Source: Rhizobium sp. BK399
GTDB taxonomy: Bacteria > Pseudomonadota > Alphaproteobacteria > Rhizobiales > Rhizobiaceae
Reading direction: 5' to 3'
Assembly (NCBI RefSeq): GCF_014194695.1
Contig: NZ_JACIAH010000006.1
Location: forward strand, 124,001-188,000
Length of the DNA: 64,000 bases
Shown piece after piece: positions 1 to 8,512 of the stretch (position 1 is its first letter; every line of letters begins with the position of its first letter). Both the position numbers and the translations under genes were made by a program. The notes beneath the pieces were generated by a model. That model was not told the origin of the DNA and searched no databases. It worked only from the letters and a program-made list of their open reading frames with translations.

Positions 1-200
1 TCCACCAAGCCGAGATCACGTTTCATCGGCTCGGGCATGGTCTCCAGATCGAGGCGCGAATACCTCCTCAGCACCATCTGGCGCGAAGCGTTCAACATCA
101 TGCGCAGAAGTGTGGATTGCGGATATCCTGCATCGCAAGGGGTCTCGTCGACCGGATGGTTGCCACGCGTCGATCGGGTAAGGTTCAAGCTCGTCATCAT
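1..200 (-). CDS. DUF1127-like small protein, 3' end outside window
   Basis: This is the first 66 codons of a minus-strand gene that runs off the left edge. A good ribosome binding site (AGGAGG) lies 4 bases before the ATG at 200 and 7 before the adjacent ATG at 197, so either can be the start. The last visible residues (LETMPEPMKRDLGL) resemble the conserved end of DUF1127 proteins, short arginine-rich proteins common in rhizobia that end in a 'D-I/L-G-L' motif; some affect RNA turnover and nutrient responses. The N-terminal part is not recognisable. It lies downstream of the WYL regulator on the same strand, separated by about 70 bases that contain an inverted repeat. The family call rests on the short C-terminal match only. 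Confidence 0.5.
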   Translation of the reverse strand, partial: MMTSLNLTRSTRGNHPVDETPCDAGYPQSTLLRMMLNASRQMVLRRYSRLDLETMPEPMKRDLGLV

Positions 201-234
201 CGGTCCTCCTGTTGGATTGGTACCGATAATAGCG

Positions 235-248
235 CTGACCACTGTCAG
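235..248. promoter_or_regulatory. Inverted repeat upstream of the DUF1127-like gene, possible operator
   Basis: CTGAC-cact-GTCAG is a perfect 5+5 inverted repeat in the 70-base gap between the WYL regulator and the DUF1127-like gene. Read on the minus strand, an ACTGCCAT half-like element lies just upstream, giving repeated ACTG-type half sites. Position and symmetry suit an operator for the neighbouring regulator; this is inference. Confidence 0.4.
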
Positions 249-269
249 TTTATGGCAGTAGCGTCGCGC

Positions 270-953
270 TCAATGAGCAATATCCTGCTGGTCCCGCCAC
301 TCCTTGAGAAGCACGGCGCGCCGGCGCGGATAACGTCCGTCCTGCGGGATCATTTCGACGATCCGGTCGGTGCGGAAATGACGATAATCTTTACGCAATT
401 CACACCAGGCGACGATGACGCGAACCTGCTCGAAGTAACTCAACGCGAAGGGCCAGATATTGCGGACGGAGACGGTTCCACCCTCATCAGAATAGGTCAG
501 CTTGAGGATCCGCTCCGTACGAATCGCCTTGCGAATGGCGCCGAGGTCCGCCTTGTCGGCAACGGGCGGCTTTAGGTGGACGAGCAGCGTCGACGTCTCG
601 ATCTCGTCGCGCATGTCCTGCGGCAGCACGTCGGCGATCTTGGCGAGCGCGTCGGCGCCGGCGGCGGCGAGCCGCGGATCGGCCGCCCGCGCGACCCAAC
701 GCGAGCCGAGAACGAGCGCCTCGATTTCGTCCTGCGAAAACATCATCGGTGGCAGCATAAAGCCCGGTTTCAGTACGTAACCCAGTCCGGGCTCGCCTTC
801 AATCAAGGCCCCTTGCGCCTGCAGGCTCGAAATGTCGCGGTAAAGCGTGCGGATGCTGACGCCGGTCTCGGTCGCCAGCACGGAACCGCTGACCGGCCGG
901 CGATAGCGCCGCAGGGTCTGCAGCAGAGTCAGAAGGCGTTCGGAGCGTGCCAT
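270..953 (-). CDS. YafY-type HTH and WYL-domain transcriptional regulator
   Basis: A 227-residue DNA-binding regulator. Residues about 5-60 form a winged helix-turn-helix of the HTH_11/DeoR type (RLLTLLQTLRRYRRPVSGSVLA, then a recognition helix with IRTLYRDISSL). Residues about 125-205 form a WYL-like ligand-sensing domain, here with the variant WPFALSYFEQVRVIVAWC. Family members often repress or activate one nearby gene and respond to small molecules or nucleic acid. It lies 24 bases after nudC on the same strand and may be co-transcribed with HIT-nudC. The DUF1127-like gene just downstream is a plausible target because of the inverted repeat between them. Family call firm; ligand and target unknown. 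Confidence 0.85.
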   Translation of the reverse strand: MARSERLLTLLQTLRRYRRPVSGSVLATETGVSIRTLYRDISSLQAQGALIEGEPGLGYVLKPGFMLPPMMFSQDEIEALVLGSRWVARAADPRLAAAGADALAKIADVLPQDMRDEIETSTLLVHLKPPVADKADLGAIRKAIRTERILKLTYSDEGGTVSVRNIWPFALSYFEQVRVIVAWCELRKDYRHFRTDRIVEMIPQDGRYPRRRAVLLKEWRDQQDIAH

Positions 954-977
954 CTTAGGGGCCTCGTTCTACAGGCC

Positions 978-1940
978 TTATTGCTTTTTCCATTCCACCC
1001 AGTCGCGCATCAGCCGATGGGCGATGGCTCCCTTGGGCGGCGGCGCCTTGCCAGTAAGTCCGGGCCGCTCGAGCATCTCGAGCGTTTCCTCGCGCGTGAA
1101 CCAGCGGCAGTCTTCCAGTTCCTGGCTGTCGAATTTGACGGTTTCGGATTTGGCCTCCGCATAGCAGCCGATCATCAGCGAATGCGGCATCGGCCATGGT
1201 TGCGAGGCGTGATAGCGGATCCGTCCCGTATGGATTCCGGATTCCTCCAGCGTCTCGCGGCGCACGGCGTTCTCGATCGTCTCACCCGGTTCAACGAAAC
1301 CGGCAAGACAGGAATACATGCCCGGAGCGAAGTGCGGGCTGCGCCCAAGAAGGCAATGATCGCGTTCCTCGTCGATCGTTAGCATGATGACGACGGGGTC
1401 GGTGCGTGGGAAGATCGTGTGCTCGCACGCGGTGCAGACACGCTTATAGCCACCGATATGGATGCTCATCGTCGATCCGCAGCGGCCACAGAACTTGTTG
1501 TCACCGTTCCAGCGGATAAGGCTGGCGCCCTGGGCAAATTCGCCAAGCAGAACCTCGTCGAGCAGCATCTCGCGAAACAGCGACCGTCCGTCTGCGGGTT
1601 TGTACTGGCTGGCAAGCTCGTCCTCGGACACGCCGACCGGAACCGCCAGTCGCGGCTCGCCGGTCTTGCGGTAGCCGAGCAGCACCGTCTCGTCCCAGTT
1701 TGGCTGCAGGTCCTTCAGTTCGTAGCGGGCAAACAGCGGGTCAAGCACTTGGCCGTCATGCTTCAGAACCAGCTTGTCGCCGGCGAAAGCGAAGATATGG
1801 GTTCCTTCCTTGGCCAATGCCTTGTCGACCGACGTCTCGTCGCGATGTTCGGAATCGCGGATCAGGTCATTGGCGGCGAAGGCAGTCAGGCTGCTGGGTT
1901 CCGGATGCGGAACATCCGAATCGAAAAGCGAACGGCTCAT
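978..1940 (-). CDS. nudC: NADH pyrophosphatase (Nudix hydrolase)
   Basis: A 320-residue NudC-type enzyme that splits NAD(H) into NMN(H) and AMP; family members also remove NAD caps from RNA 5' ends. It has the full family layout: an N-terminal domain, a zinc ribbon with cysteines 151, 154, 169 and 172, the Nudix box from about Gly214 to Gly235 (GFVEPGETIENAVRRETLEE), and the NudC signature SQPWPMPHS at 246-254. Rhizobial NudC has a longer N-terminal region than the E. coli protein, as here. The start overlaps the end of the HIT-domain gene by 4 bases (ATGA), so the two are translationally coupled and probably form one operon. Confidence 0.95.
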   Translation of the reverse strand: MSRSLFDSDVPHPEPSSLTAFAANDLIRDSEHRDETSVDKALAKEGTHIFAFAGDKLVLKHDGQVLDPLFARYELKDLQPNWDETVLLGYRKTGEPRLAVPVGVSEDELASQYKPADGRSLFREMLLDEVLLGEFAQGASLIRWNGDNKFCGRCGSTMSIHIGGYKRVCTACEHTIFPRTDPVVIMLTIDEERDHCLLGRSPHFAPGMYSCLAGFVEPGETIENAVRRETLEESGIHTGRIRYHASQPWPMPHSLMIGCYAEAKSETVKFDSQELEDCRWFTREETLEMLERPGLTGKAPPPKGAIAHRLMRDWVEWKKQ

Positions 1941-2362
1941 GATGAAAGGGCTTCCCGCAACTTCTCTATAAGGTCATTTCTCTTTTCCGCAGCGTAAGGC
2001 TCTGCCTTGCCGAAACCCCAAACCGGATTTGGCCAATTGGCATCGCCTTCGAAGCGGGCAATGACATGAACATGAAGCTGACGGACGATGTTGCCAAGGG
2101 CCCCGATGTTGATTTTTGTGGCGCCGGTTGTCTTCTTCAGCGCAGCGGCGACCATCTCGGTCTCGAATGTCAGCATCACCTGATCGAGAGGTGTCAGCTC
2201 GAAGACTTCGCTGATATCCGTCCTGCGCGGTATGAGGATCAGCCACGGCCAACGGGCGTCCTTCGACAACCGCAGATCACACAGCCCCGTCTGCATGACA
2301 CTGTCGCTATCGCTTTCCAGCCGACGGTCGAGCTTGAATTCGTCCAACAGGCATTCCTCCAT
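1937..2362 (-). CDS. HIT-domain protein
   Basis: A 141-residue HIT-superfamily protein, likely a nucleotide hydrolase or transferase acting on a nucleoside phosphate. The active-site motif reads Q95-L-H97-V-H99-V-I: the first His of the usual H-x-H-x-H triad is Gln, while the central His that serves as nucleophile in the family (H97) is kept. The strand before it (WPWLILIPRR) and the helix LTPLDQVMLTFETEMVAAAL are typical of the fold. It is the first gene of an apparent HIT-nudC pair (4-base overlap) and diverges from the SRP RNA gene. Substrate not known. Confidence 0.88.
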   Translation of the reverse strand: MEECLLDEFKLDRRLESDSDSVMQTGLCDLRLSKDARWPWLILIPRRTDISEVFELTPLDQVMLTFETEMVAAALKKTTGATKINIGALGNIVRQLHVHVIARFEGDANWPNPVWGFGKAEPYAAEKRNDLIEKLREALSS

Positions 2363-2434
2363 GTTTTCCTGAGGCTAGCAGTTTTTTTTGAGCTTGGCTT
2401 GCTTTTGATGGCGATATTGCCGATATGTGCATCC

Positions 2435-2530
2435 GGGAGGTTGGTGGTGGACGAGCCACTCGCCAACCGGGTCAGGTCCGGAAGGAAGCAGCCCTAACGA
2501 GCCCGGCACGGGTCATCGTGCCAGCCTCCC
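2435..2530 (+). ncRNA. ffs: Signal recognition particle RNA (4.5S type)
   Basis: The conserved SRP domain IV tetraloop region GGTCAGGTCCGGAAGGAAGC is present at 2470-2489, the binding site for Ffh. GGGAGG at 2435-2440 pairs with CCTCCC at 2525-2530 and closes the long hairpin, giving about 96 nt, the size of the small bacterial SRP RNA. The location just upstream of dnaX is common in alphaproteobacteria. The RNA joins Ffh to target membrane proteins to the translocon. The exact ends are inferred from pairing and may extend a few bases. Confidence 0.93.
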
Positions 2531-2578
2531 ACCTTTCTCTCCATTCTTGCTCGGGCAGTCCGGGTGATAAGCAGGGCG

Positions 2579-4447
2579 ATGAGCGACACCGAGCGACAGT
2601 CAAAAGATGCCGCCTCGACGGGCACCGGATACCGGGTGCTGGCACGCAAATACCGCCCCAAGGATTTCACAGATCTGATGGTCGGCCAGGAGCCGATGGT
2701 CCAGACCCTGACCAACGCCTTCGAGACCGGTCGTATCGCGCAGGCCTATATGCTGACCGGCGTTCGCGGTGTCGGCAAGACGACGACCGCCCGCATCCTC
2801 GCCCGTGCGCTGAACTACAAGACGGCAGAGATCGACAAGCCGACGATCGATCTGCGGATCCCCGGTGAGCATTGCCAGGCGATCATGGAAGGCCGGCATG
2901 TCGACGTCATCGAGATGGACGCCGCCTCCCACACGGGTATCGACGACATCAGAGAGATCATCGAGCAGGTACGCTACCGCCCGGTCTCGGCGCGCTACAA
3001 GGTCTACATCATCGACGAAGTGCACATGCTCTCGACGCAGGCCTTCAACGGTCTGCTGAAGACGCTCGAAGAGCCGCCGGAGCATGTGAAGTTCATCTTC
3101 GCGACGACCGAAATCCGCAAGGTCCCGATCACGGTCCTGTCGCGCTGCCAGCGCTTCGACCTGCGCCGCATCAGCGCGTCTGATCTTGTCGGCCTTTTCA
3201 CCACGATTGCATCGAAGGAAGGCATCGAGGCCGAACCCGATGCGCTGGCGATGATTGCGCGTGCCGCCGAAGGCTCCGCACGCGATGGTCTTTCGCTGCT
3301 TGACCAGGCGATCGCCCATGGCGGCGGCGCGGTTCTGGCTGAAATGGTGCGCGGCATGCTCGGCCTCGCCGACCGCGCCCGCATCGTCGATCTCTTTCAT
3401 CACATCGTCAAAGGCGATGTCGCAGCGGCGCTCGGCGAATTCGAAAGCCAATACGAAGCGGGTGCCAATCCCGTTGCCGTGCTGACCGATCTTGCTGACT
3501 TCACGCATCTGGTCACGCGCCTGAAATATGTGCCTGATGCGGCAAACGACCCTTCGCTCAGCGAAGTCGAACGCACGAAGGCTGCTGAATTCGCTAAGGG
3601 CGTGGCGGTGACGACGTTGTCACGCATCTGGCAGATGTTGCTGAAGGGCATTCCGGAGGCCGAGGGCTCCTCGCGTCCGGCCGGCGCCGCAGAGATGGTG
3701 TTGATCCGGCTGGCGCATGCCGCGCATCTGCCGGCACCCGAAGACGCCGCCCGTCGCCTGGCGGAGTTTTCCGAGACGAACGGTGGCGGTCGCCCGTCTG
3801 CGCCATCTGGCAACGGCGGTGGCGGCGCAACGGTGAACTACCAGGGCAATCTGGCGGCTCGATCGACCGAGTCGATCCCGCGTCCACACCCCGCCGGTCC
3901 GACCGCGATGCTGCGCGCCGTCCCCAATCCCGATCCGCACAACGTGCCGGTCGGCCGCGTCGAGACGAAGCCGACCGAGGCGCCGAAGCCGCTGGTGTCG
4001 GTCAATTCCATTGGCGATATCGCCAATCTGGCCGGCGACAAGCGCGATGTGAAGATCAAGGCGCTGGTGCGCAACTTCGTGCGCCCGGTGCGCATCGAGC
4101 CCGGTCGCCTCGACGTCAATCTGACGGAAGGTGCCCCCGGCACGCTGCTGAACGAACTGGCAGTCAAGCTCAAGGACTGGACCGGCATCCATTGGATCGT
4201 CAGCCTCAGTCGCGAGGAAGGCCAGCCGACCATGGTCGAGGCCGAAGCGAATGCCAAGGCGCAGCAGGTGAGCGACGCCCGGCAGGATCCGGATGTGGCG
4301 GCGATCCTCGCACAGTTTCCGGGCGCCAAGATCATCGACGTTCGCGTACGGGCGCCGGAACCGGATGAGGAAGAAGAGGTCAAGGCGCCTGCCGCTGCCG
4401 AATCCGACGAAGGCGACATCCTGCCTGGCGACGACATAATTTTCTAA
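2579..4447 (+). CDS. dnaX: DNA polymerase III subunits gamma/tau
   Basis: 622-residue clamp-loader ATPase. Walker A is GVRGVGKT (61-68), Walker B/DEVH is at 146-149, and the SRC motif at 188-190 supplies the trans-acting arginine. The C-terminal third is proline-, alanine- and acid-rich, as in tau subunits that bind polymerase core and DnaB. The start at ATG 2579 is preferred over the GTG at 2564 because an AGCAGGG element precedes it. Unusually, the zinc-binding module that follows the P-loop in E. coli DnaX keeps only one of four cysteines (Cys99); related rhizobial sequences appear to share this. It starts the block dnaX-ybaB, as in many alphaproteobacteria, here separated from recR. Confidence 0.96.
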   Translation: MSDTERQSKDAASTGTGYRVLARKYRPKDFTDLMVGQEPMVQTLTNAFETGRIAQAYMLTGVRGVGKTTTARILARALNYKTAEIDKPTIDLRIPGEHCQAIMEGRHVDVIEMDAASHTGIDDIREIIEQVRYRPVSARYKVYIIDEVHMLSTQAFNGLLKTLEEPPEHVKFIFATTEIRKVPITVLSRCQRFDLRRISASDLVGLFTTIASKEGIEAEPDALAMIARAAEGSARDGLSLLDQAIAHGGGAVLAEMVRGMLGLADRARIVDLFHHIVKGDVAAALGEFESQYEAGANPVAVLTDLADFTHLVTRLKYVPDAANDPSLSEVERTKAAEFAKGVAVTTLSRIWQMLLKGIPEAEGSSRPAGAAEMVLIRLAHAAHLPAPEDAARRLAEFSETNGGGRPSAPSGNGGGGATVNYQGNLAARSTESIPRPHPAGPTAMLRAVPNPDPHNVPVGRVETKPTEAPKPLVSVNSIGDIANLAGDKRDVKIKALVRNFVRPVRIEPGRLDVNLTEGAPGTLLNELAVKLKDWTGIHWIVSLSREEGQPTMVEAEANAKAQQVSDARQDPDVAAILAQFPGAKIIDVRVRAPEPDEEEEVKAPAAAESDEGDILPGDDIIF

Positions 4448-4469
4448 AGTATCGAGAAGGAGCGAGACG

Positions 4470-4793
4470 ATGCGCGACATCATGGGCATGATGGGCAAAG
4501 TCAAGGAAATGCAGGCCAAGATGGAGAAGATGCAGGCGGAAATCGCCGAACTCCATGCGGAAGGCAAGTCGGGTGGCGGTCTCGTCACCGTGATCCTCAA
4601 CGGCAAGGGCGAGATGCAGAGCCTTAAGATCGACCCGTCCCTCTTCAAGGAAGACGACGTCGAAATCCTCGAGGACCTGATCGTTGCCGCGCACAAGGAT
4701 GCCAAGGACAAGGCCGAAGCGGCCGCTGCCGAAAAGACCAAGGCGTTGACTGCCGGCCTGCCGATTCCTCCCGGCTTCAAGATGCCGTTCTGA
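4470..4793 (+). CDS. YbaB/EbfC nucleoid-associated protein
   Basis: 107-residue YbaB/EbfC-family protein. The N-terminal helix ([21 protein letters not shown]) is followed by the glycine-rich [16 protein letters not shown] strand region and the [12 protein letters not shown] helix, which together make the tweezer-shaped dimer known in the family. Family members bind DNA with little specificity and affect nucleoid structure and expression. It follows dnaX by 22 bases in the conserved dnaX-ybaB order and was probably transcribed with it. The usual third member, recR, is here about 3 kb further downstream. Confidence 0.93.
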   Translation: MRDIMGMMGKVKEMQAKMEKMQAEIAELHAEGKSGGGLVTVILNGKGEMQSLKIDPSLFKEDDVEILEDLIVAAHKDAKDKAEAAAAEKTKALTAGLPIPPGFKMPF

Positions 4794-4866
4794 TCATCCG
4801 GTAGATCGAGAGGGCGGTGTCGGCTGCGCTGGCATCGCTTCCGTCACGCAACAGGGAGGATTGCCG

Positions 4867-5478
4867 ATGACGTTGACCAGTCTGTTTGTCTTCGCCTGCG
4901 CGTTGTTTGTCGCGGCTGGCTCGCCGGGTCCAAGCGTTGCTGCGCTCGTCGCCCGCGTGATTTCCAAGGGTGCGCGCGACGTTCTGCCGTTCCTTGCGGC
5001 CATGTGGCTCGGCGAAGCAATCTGGCTGACCTGCGCCGTCGCCGGCTTGGCGGCGATTGCCGAAACCTTCCACTATGCTTTCATTGCCATCAAGTGGCTG
5101 GGTGTCTGCTATCTGTTGTATCTCGCCTGGAAGATGTGGTTCGCATCGCCTGATAGTGACGGCGAGGCGCTGCCTGATGCGCAGTCGCCGTTGAAGCTTT
5201 TCCTCGCCGGCATGACGGTCACGCTCGGCAATCCCAAGATCATGATGTTCTACATGGCGCTGCTGCCCTCGATCATCGACATTCAGTCGGTGACCATAGT
5301 CGGCTGGGCCGAACTGGTTGTGACCATGCTTCTGGTGTTGATCGTGATCGATATCAGTTGGGCGCTGCTCGCCGCCAAGGCAAGAAGCTTCCTGAAGAGC
5401 CGGCGTGCTGTGCGCATGGCCAACCGCGCGAGTGCCGGCACGATGGCCGGCGCCGCGGTGGCAATCGCGATCCGTTAG
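4867..5478 (+). CDS. LysE-family amino acid exporter
   Basis: 203-residue inner-membrane protein of the LysE/RhtB family, which exports amino acids such as lysine, threonine or homoserine. About six hydrophobic segments are seen, with the family's N-terminal SPGPS motif (residues about 19-23) and the GNPK motif in the centre (LGNPKIMMFYMALLP). The start is ATG 4867, because GGGAGG lies 7 bases upstream; the TTG at 4861 would be too close to that site. It lies between ybaB and the convergent DUF992 gene; the last codons almost touch the DUF992 stop. Substrate cannot be told from sequence. Confidence 0.85.
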   Translation: MTLTSLFVFACALFVAAGSPGPSVAALVARVISKGARDVLPFLAAMWLGEAIWLTCAVAGLAAIAETFHYAFIAIKWLGVCYLLYLAWKMWFASPDSDGEALPDAQSPLKLFLAGMTVTLGNPKIMMFYMALLPSIIDIQSVTIVGWAELVVTMLLVLIVIDISWALLAAKARSFLKSRRAVRMANRASAGTMAGAAVAIAIR

Positions 5479-5479
5479 G

Positions 5480-6007
5480 CTACCTCTGCGAGATGTGACG
5501 CTTGGGCGGCAAAGGCGGTGGTGCCGGCGGCACCCAAGTCAGGACCATACTCGCAACGCCTGCTGCGATATTGAGGCCGGACGTGCCCTCAGCCGATACC
5601 GGTTGCAAAGCAATCGAGCCTTCGAAGCCGCCGATCAGGACATTAGCCCCGACGCCAAGGCCGACCGTAGCATTGGCTGCGACGCCCGCGTAACTGCCCT
5701 GCAGCGCTCCGTCGAGCCGATTGGTCGGCGCATAGACGAGCCAGATCATGCCGCCGCCAGCGAGCGTCCCGATATCGACGCCGAATTTGGTGATCGTGCC
5801 GGTGTATCGTTCGCTTGGCCGATCAGGGGAAGACGGTGTAAAAATGCAGTTGAGCGTCCGTTTGGAGCCGATGATGACACCGAATCCCGGAGATATGTCA
5901 CAGCCCAACGAGCCGACCTTGACGCGGGCTGCTGCCGGCGTTGCTGATAGGAAGGTAGTGGCTGTTGCGGCGATGACGGCCGCCGCGATAAGTCTTGCGA
6001 TGGACAT
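5480..6007 (-). CDS. DUF992 family secreted protein
   Basis: 175 residues with a clear Sec signal peptide (MSIARLIAAAVIAATATTFLSATPAAA, cleavage near residue 27). The mature part (KVGSLGCDISPGFGVIIGSKRTLNC, with two cysteines that could form a disulfide, then WLVYAPT and repeated glycine-rich strands) matches DUF992, a family nearly confined to alphaproteobacteria and of unknown function. GAAGGAGG precedes the ATG at 6007. The C-terminus is proline-rich (PPAPPPLPPKR). Probably periplasmic. It is convergent with the LysE-type gene with one base between the stops. Confidence 0.83.
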   Translation of the reverse strand: MSIARLIAAAVIAATATTFLSATPAAARVKVGSLGCDISPGFGVIIGSKRTLNCIFTPSSPDRPSERYTGTITKFGVDIGTLAGGGMIWLVYAPTNRLDGALQGSYAGVAANATVGLGVGANVLIGGFEGSIALQPVSAEGTSGLNIAAGVASMVLTWVPPAPPPLPPKRHISQR

Positions 6008-6091
6008 GCGAGCCTCCTTCGATTTACACCCCGTGCGTGAAAATCTAGGAGTGTTCTTCGCCTCAGCAAGTGGCGGCGATCGAAATCCGCC

Positions 6092-6574
6092 TCATGAGTG
6101 ATTGCGCGCTAGTTTCATCAGTTCGCGTCCGATCGGCTTTGGGGGCTCGCTACGCAACACGAGGGATGTTGTTACCGCACCATAGCGAGCGATGCTGTCG
6201 ACGATGATTTCAAGCTCGGACGGCGAGGGAACCAGCACCTTCAGGGCGAAACAGTCCTCCCCGGTCAACCTCAGAACCTCGATGATTTCAGGTGTTTCAG
6301 AGAATTGTTTGAGGCAGGCGCGGATATGTTCGTGAATGGTGCGCAGCCGGATGACGGCCATCATGCCCAGGCCGAGTGCCGCGGTATTGATGCGGGCACC
6401 GTAGCCCTCGATGATGCCTCGCTCCTCCAGGCGCTTTAGCCGCTCGGACGCGGCCGGCTGCGACAGGCCGACCTTTCGCCCCAGTTCGGAAACGGTGATA
6501 CGCCCGTCGGCCTGCATGATCTCGACAATCAGCATGTCGGTAGGGTCAAGTTGCCGGCTTACGAAATCAGCCAT
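6092..6574 (-). CDS. Lrp/AsnC family transcriptional regulator
   Basis: 160-residue Lrp/AsnC regulator. Residues about 8-65 are the helix-turn-helix (LDPTDMLIVEIMQADGR, then VSELGRKVGLSQPAASERLKRLEERG), and residues 70-150 are the RAM ligand-binding domain with the family-typical TGEDCFALKVLV strand. It is divergent from the RBBP9/YdeN-like hydrolase 110 bases away, which makes that hydrolase and the regulator's own gene the likely targets. Ligand is probably an amino acid or related metabolite by family, not shown by sequence. Confidence 0.9.
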   Translation of the reverse strand: MADFVSRQLDPTDMLIVEIMQADGRITVSELGRKVGLSQPAASERLKRLEERGIIEGYGARINTAALGLGMMAVIRLRTIHEHIRACLKQFSETPEIIEVLRLTGEDCFALKVLVPSPSELEIIVDSIARYGAVTTSLVLRSEPPKPIGRELMKLARNHS

Positions 6575-6684
6575 TTTTGTATCGCCTTTAATTCATCGGC
6601 TTGAGGACGGTTTTCCCGATGATTTCCTATGTCGGTAGCTGACTATCTCACGCAGCTTATCCTGTGAGCAACAGGAAGGAATCG

Positions 6685-7221
6685 ATGCGAGATATCATCA
6701 CTTTGCCCGGCATTGGCGGGTCCGGCGAAACACATTGGCAATCTCGGTGGGAGGCGAGCGACGCGCGCATGCAGCGCTTTTCGCCTTCGAGTTGGGATCG
6801 ACCCGAACTCGACAATTGGATTGCGGCATTGGACCATGCCGTCGCGCAGTCGAAGGCGGAACCGCTTCTCGTCGCTCATAGCCTCTCCTGCCTGCTTGTT
6901 GCCCATTGGGCGGCGCGGAGTAGGCATCGGGCCGGTGGCGCCCTACTGGTAGCACCACCAAATCCGACCTCGCCGGCCTTTCCCTGCGAGGCCGCCGGCT
7001 TTGCCAATCCGCCCGACACGGCGCTCCCATTCCCGTCTCTGGTCATCGCGAGCAGCGACGATCCCTTCGGCTCGCTTGACTATGCGCGCACCACGGCGAA
7101 TGGTTGGGGCAGCGAGTTCATGGAGATCGGCACCCGCGGCCATATAAACGGGACAAGCGGGCTTGGGGATTGGCCGCGGGGACGCGCTGCTCTGGCAGCC
7201 CTTGAGGCGCGCTTGCGCTAG
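6685..7221 (+). CDS. RBBP9/YdeN family alpha/beta hydrolase
   Basis: 178-residue serine hydrolase of the RBBP9/YdeN family. It opens with TLPGIGGSGETHWQSRWE (the family's G-x-x-G-S-x-x-x-H-W-x-x-W signature), keeps the nucleophile elbow as AHSLSC, an aspartate in SSDDPFGS, and a late histidine in GTRGHING. The start is ATG 6685, preceded by AGGAAGGA; an in-frame GTG at 6664 lacks a site. The stop TAG shares four bases (CTAG, 7218-7221) with the stop of the convergent MOSC gene. Substrate unknown; possibly regulated by the divergent Lrp protein. Confidence 0.85.
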   Translation: MRDIITLPGIGGSGETHWQSRWEASDARMQRFSPSSWDRPELDNWIAALDHAVAQSKAEPLLVAHSLSCLLVAHWAARSRHRAGGALLVAPPNPTSPAFPCEAAGFANPPDTALPFPSLVIASSDDPFGSLDYARTTANGWGSEFMEIGTRGHINGTSGLGDWPRGRAALAALEARLR

Positions 7222-7841
7222 GGGGCTGCCTGCTCTTCGAGAATATCGCGAAGCTTGTAGTGGATCGGGGCCGCGAGATAGCGGTCGCGATCCTGCGGCG
7301 CGAGAACCTTGCCGAACGTGGCGATCATGTCAGGCATCGTGACTTTTTCACCGCCATAGGGGAGATGCTCGACCGGTATTCCGGCTGCAATCGTTCCGCC
7401 TTTGATGACACGGCAATAGATGCCCGGTCGGGCGGACTTGGTGTAGCGCTTGACGAAGCCAGGGTCGCCCATTCGCGCGGCGAACGTCGCGCAAGGGATA
7501 CGCGCGCTGGTAACCTCCAAAACAAGATCGTCGGCTATGAATCGATCCCCGACGCAAACGATGCGGTTGTCGAGACCGTCGATTACAATGTTCTCGCCGA
7601 ATGTGCCTGGTTCGACCGGTCTCCCCAGCTCCGTCGACCACCAGTCGAGCGTCAGTGATCCCTCGAGATAGACCGCCTGGTCGACGCCGCCATGGTGCTT
7701 CCGGTTGCAGATGGCGTCACCGACCAGCCCCTCGGCATCGACAAGCACGCTGCCGCTGATCGGATGCTTGTAGATTCCCGTCTTGTAGCTCTTGCCGGGC
7801 AGACGCTCGGCACTTCCGATGCAGACGGCAAGGATTTTCAT
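7218..7841 (-). CDS. MOSC domain protein
   Basis: 207 residues from ATG 7841 (MKILAVCIGSAE). The MOSC fold is recognised from GLVGDAICNRKHHGGVDQAVY and EPGTFGENIVIDG, followed by the conserved cysteine in ARIPCATFAARMG. In this YiiM-like group the protein is thought to handle molybdenum cofactor or sulfur transfer, or reduction of N-hydroxylated compounds. An upstream ATG at 7880 is in frame and cannot be excluded. The gene is divergent from recR with a gap of about 57 bases and convergent with the hydrolase. Partner enzyme and substrate are not visible here. Confidence 0.88.
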   Translation of the reverse strand: MKILAVCIGSAERLPGKSYKTGIYKHPISGSVLVDAEGLVGDAICNRKHHGGVDQAVYLEGSLTLDWWSTELGRPVEPGTFGENIVIDGLDNRIVCVGDRFIADDLVLEVTSARIPCATFAARMGDPGFVKRYTKSARPGIYCRVIKGGTIAAGIPVEHLPYGGEKVTMPDMIATFGKVLAPQDRDRYLAAPIHYKLRDILEEQAAP

Positions 7842-7898
7842 TCGTTCGGCTCGTCCAACCTGTTTCCGTTTTTCCACCATATGGGCTAATAACCGCTC

Positions 7899-8504
7899 AT
7901 GGCAAAGCGAGTCACCGGCCCCGAAATCGAAAAACTGATCCAGCTTCTGGCGAAGGTGCCGGGCCTCGGCCCGCGCTCCGCACGCCGCGCCGCGCTGCAT
8001 CTGATCAAGAAGAAGGACCAGCTGCTTGGCCCTTTGTCGAATGCGATGGGTGAGGCCTACGACAAGGTGAAGATTTGCTCACGTTGCGGCAATGTCGATA
8101 CCGTCGATCCCTGCACCGTCTGCACGGACGACCGGCGCGACCAGTCCGTCATCATCGTTGTCGAGGATGTATCTGACCTTTGGGCGCTGGAACGTGCCGC
8201 CGCCCTAAATGCGGCCTACCATGTTCTCGGCGGTACCCTCTCGCCCTTGGATGGCGTCGGTCCTGACGATCTCAACATTCGTGGCCTGATCGAACGCGTC
8301 ACGGCGGGCGGCATTCGCGAGCTCATCATCGCCGTCAATGCCACGGTCGAGGGTCAAACGACAGCACACTATATAACCGACCAGCTGACCGGACTGGACG
8401 TCAAGATCACGCGGCTTGCCCACGGCGTTCCGGTCGGCGGCGAACTGGACTATCTCGACGAAGGAACGCTGCAGGCGGCACTCCGGGCACGCACGGCAAT
8501 CTAG
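7899..8504 (+). CDS. recR: Recombination protein RecR
   Basis: 201 residues, the standard length. It has an N-terminal helix-hairpin-helix ([21 protein letters not shown]), a four-cysteine zinc finger ([16 protein letters not shown]), and a Toprim domain ([17 protein letters not shown]) followed by [14 protein letters not shown]. RecR acts with RecF and RecO to load RecA onto gapped DNA. It usually follows dnaX-ybaB; here four genes lie between. The lytic transglycosylase gene starts 8 bases after its stop, so the two may be co-transcribed. Confidence 0.96.
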   Translation: MAKRVTGPEIEKLIQLLAKVPGLGPRSARRAALHLIKKKDQLLGPLSNAMGEAYDKVKICSRCGNVDTVDPCTVCTDDRRDQSVIIVVEDVSDLWALERAAALNAAYHVLGGTLSPLDGVGPDDLNIRGLIERVTAGGIRELIIAVNATVEGQTTAHYITDQLTGLDVKITRLAHGVPVGGELDYLDEGTLQAALRARTAI

Positions 8505-8512
8505 GGGGAAGC

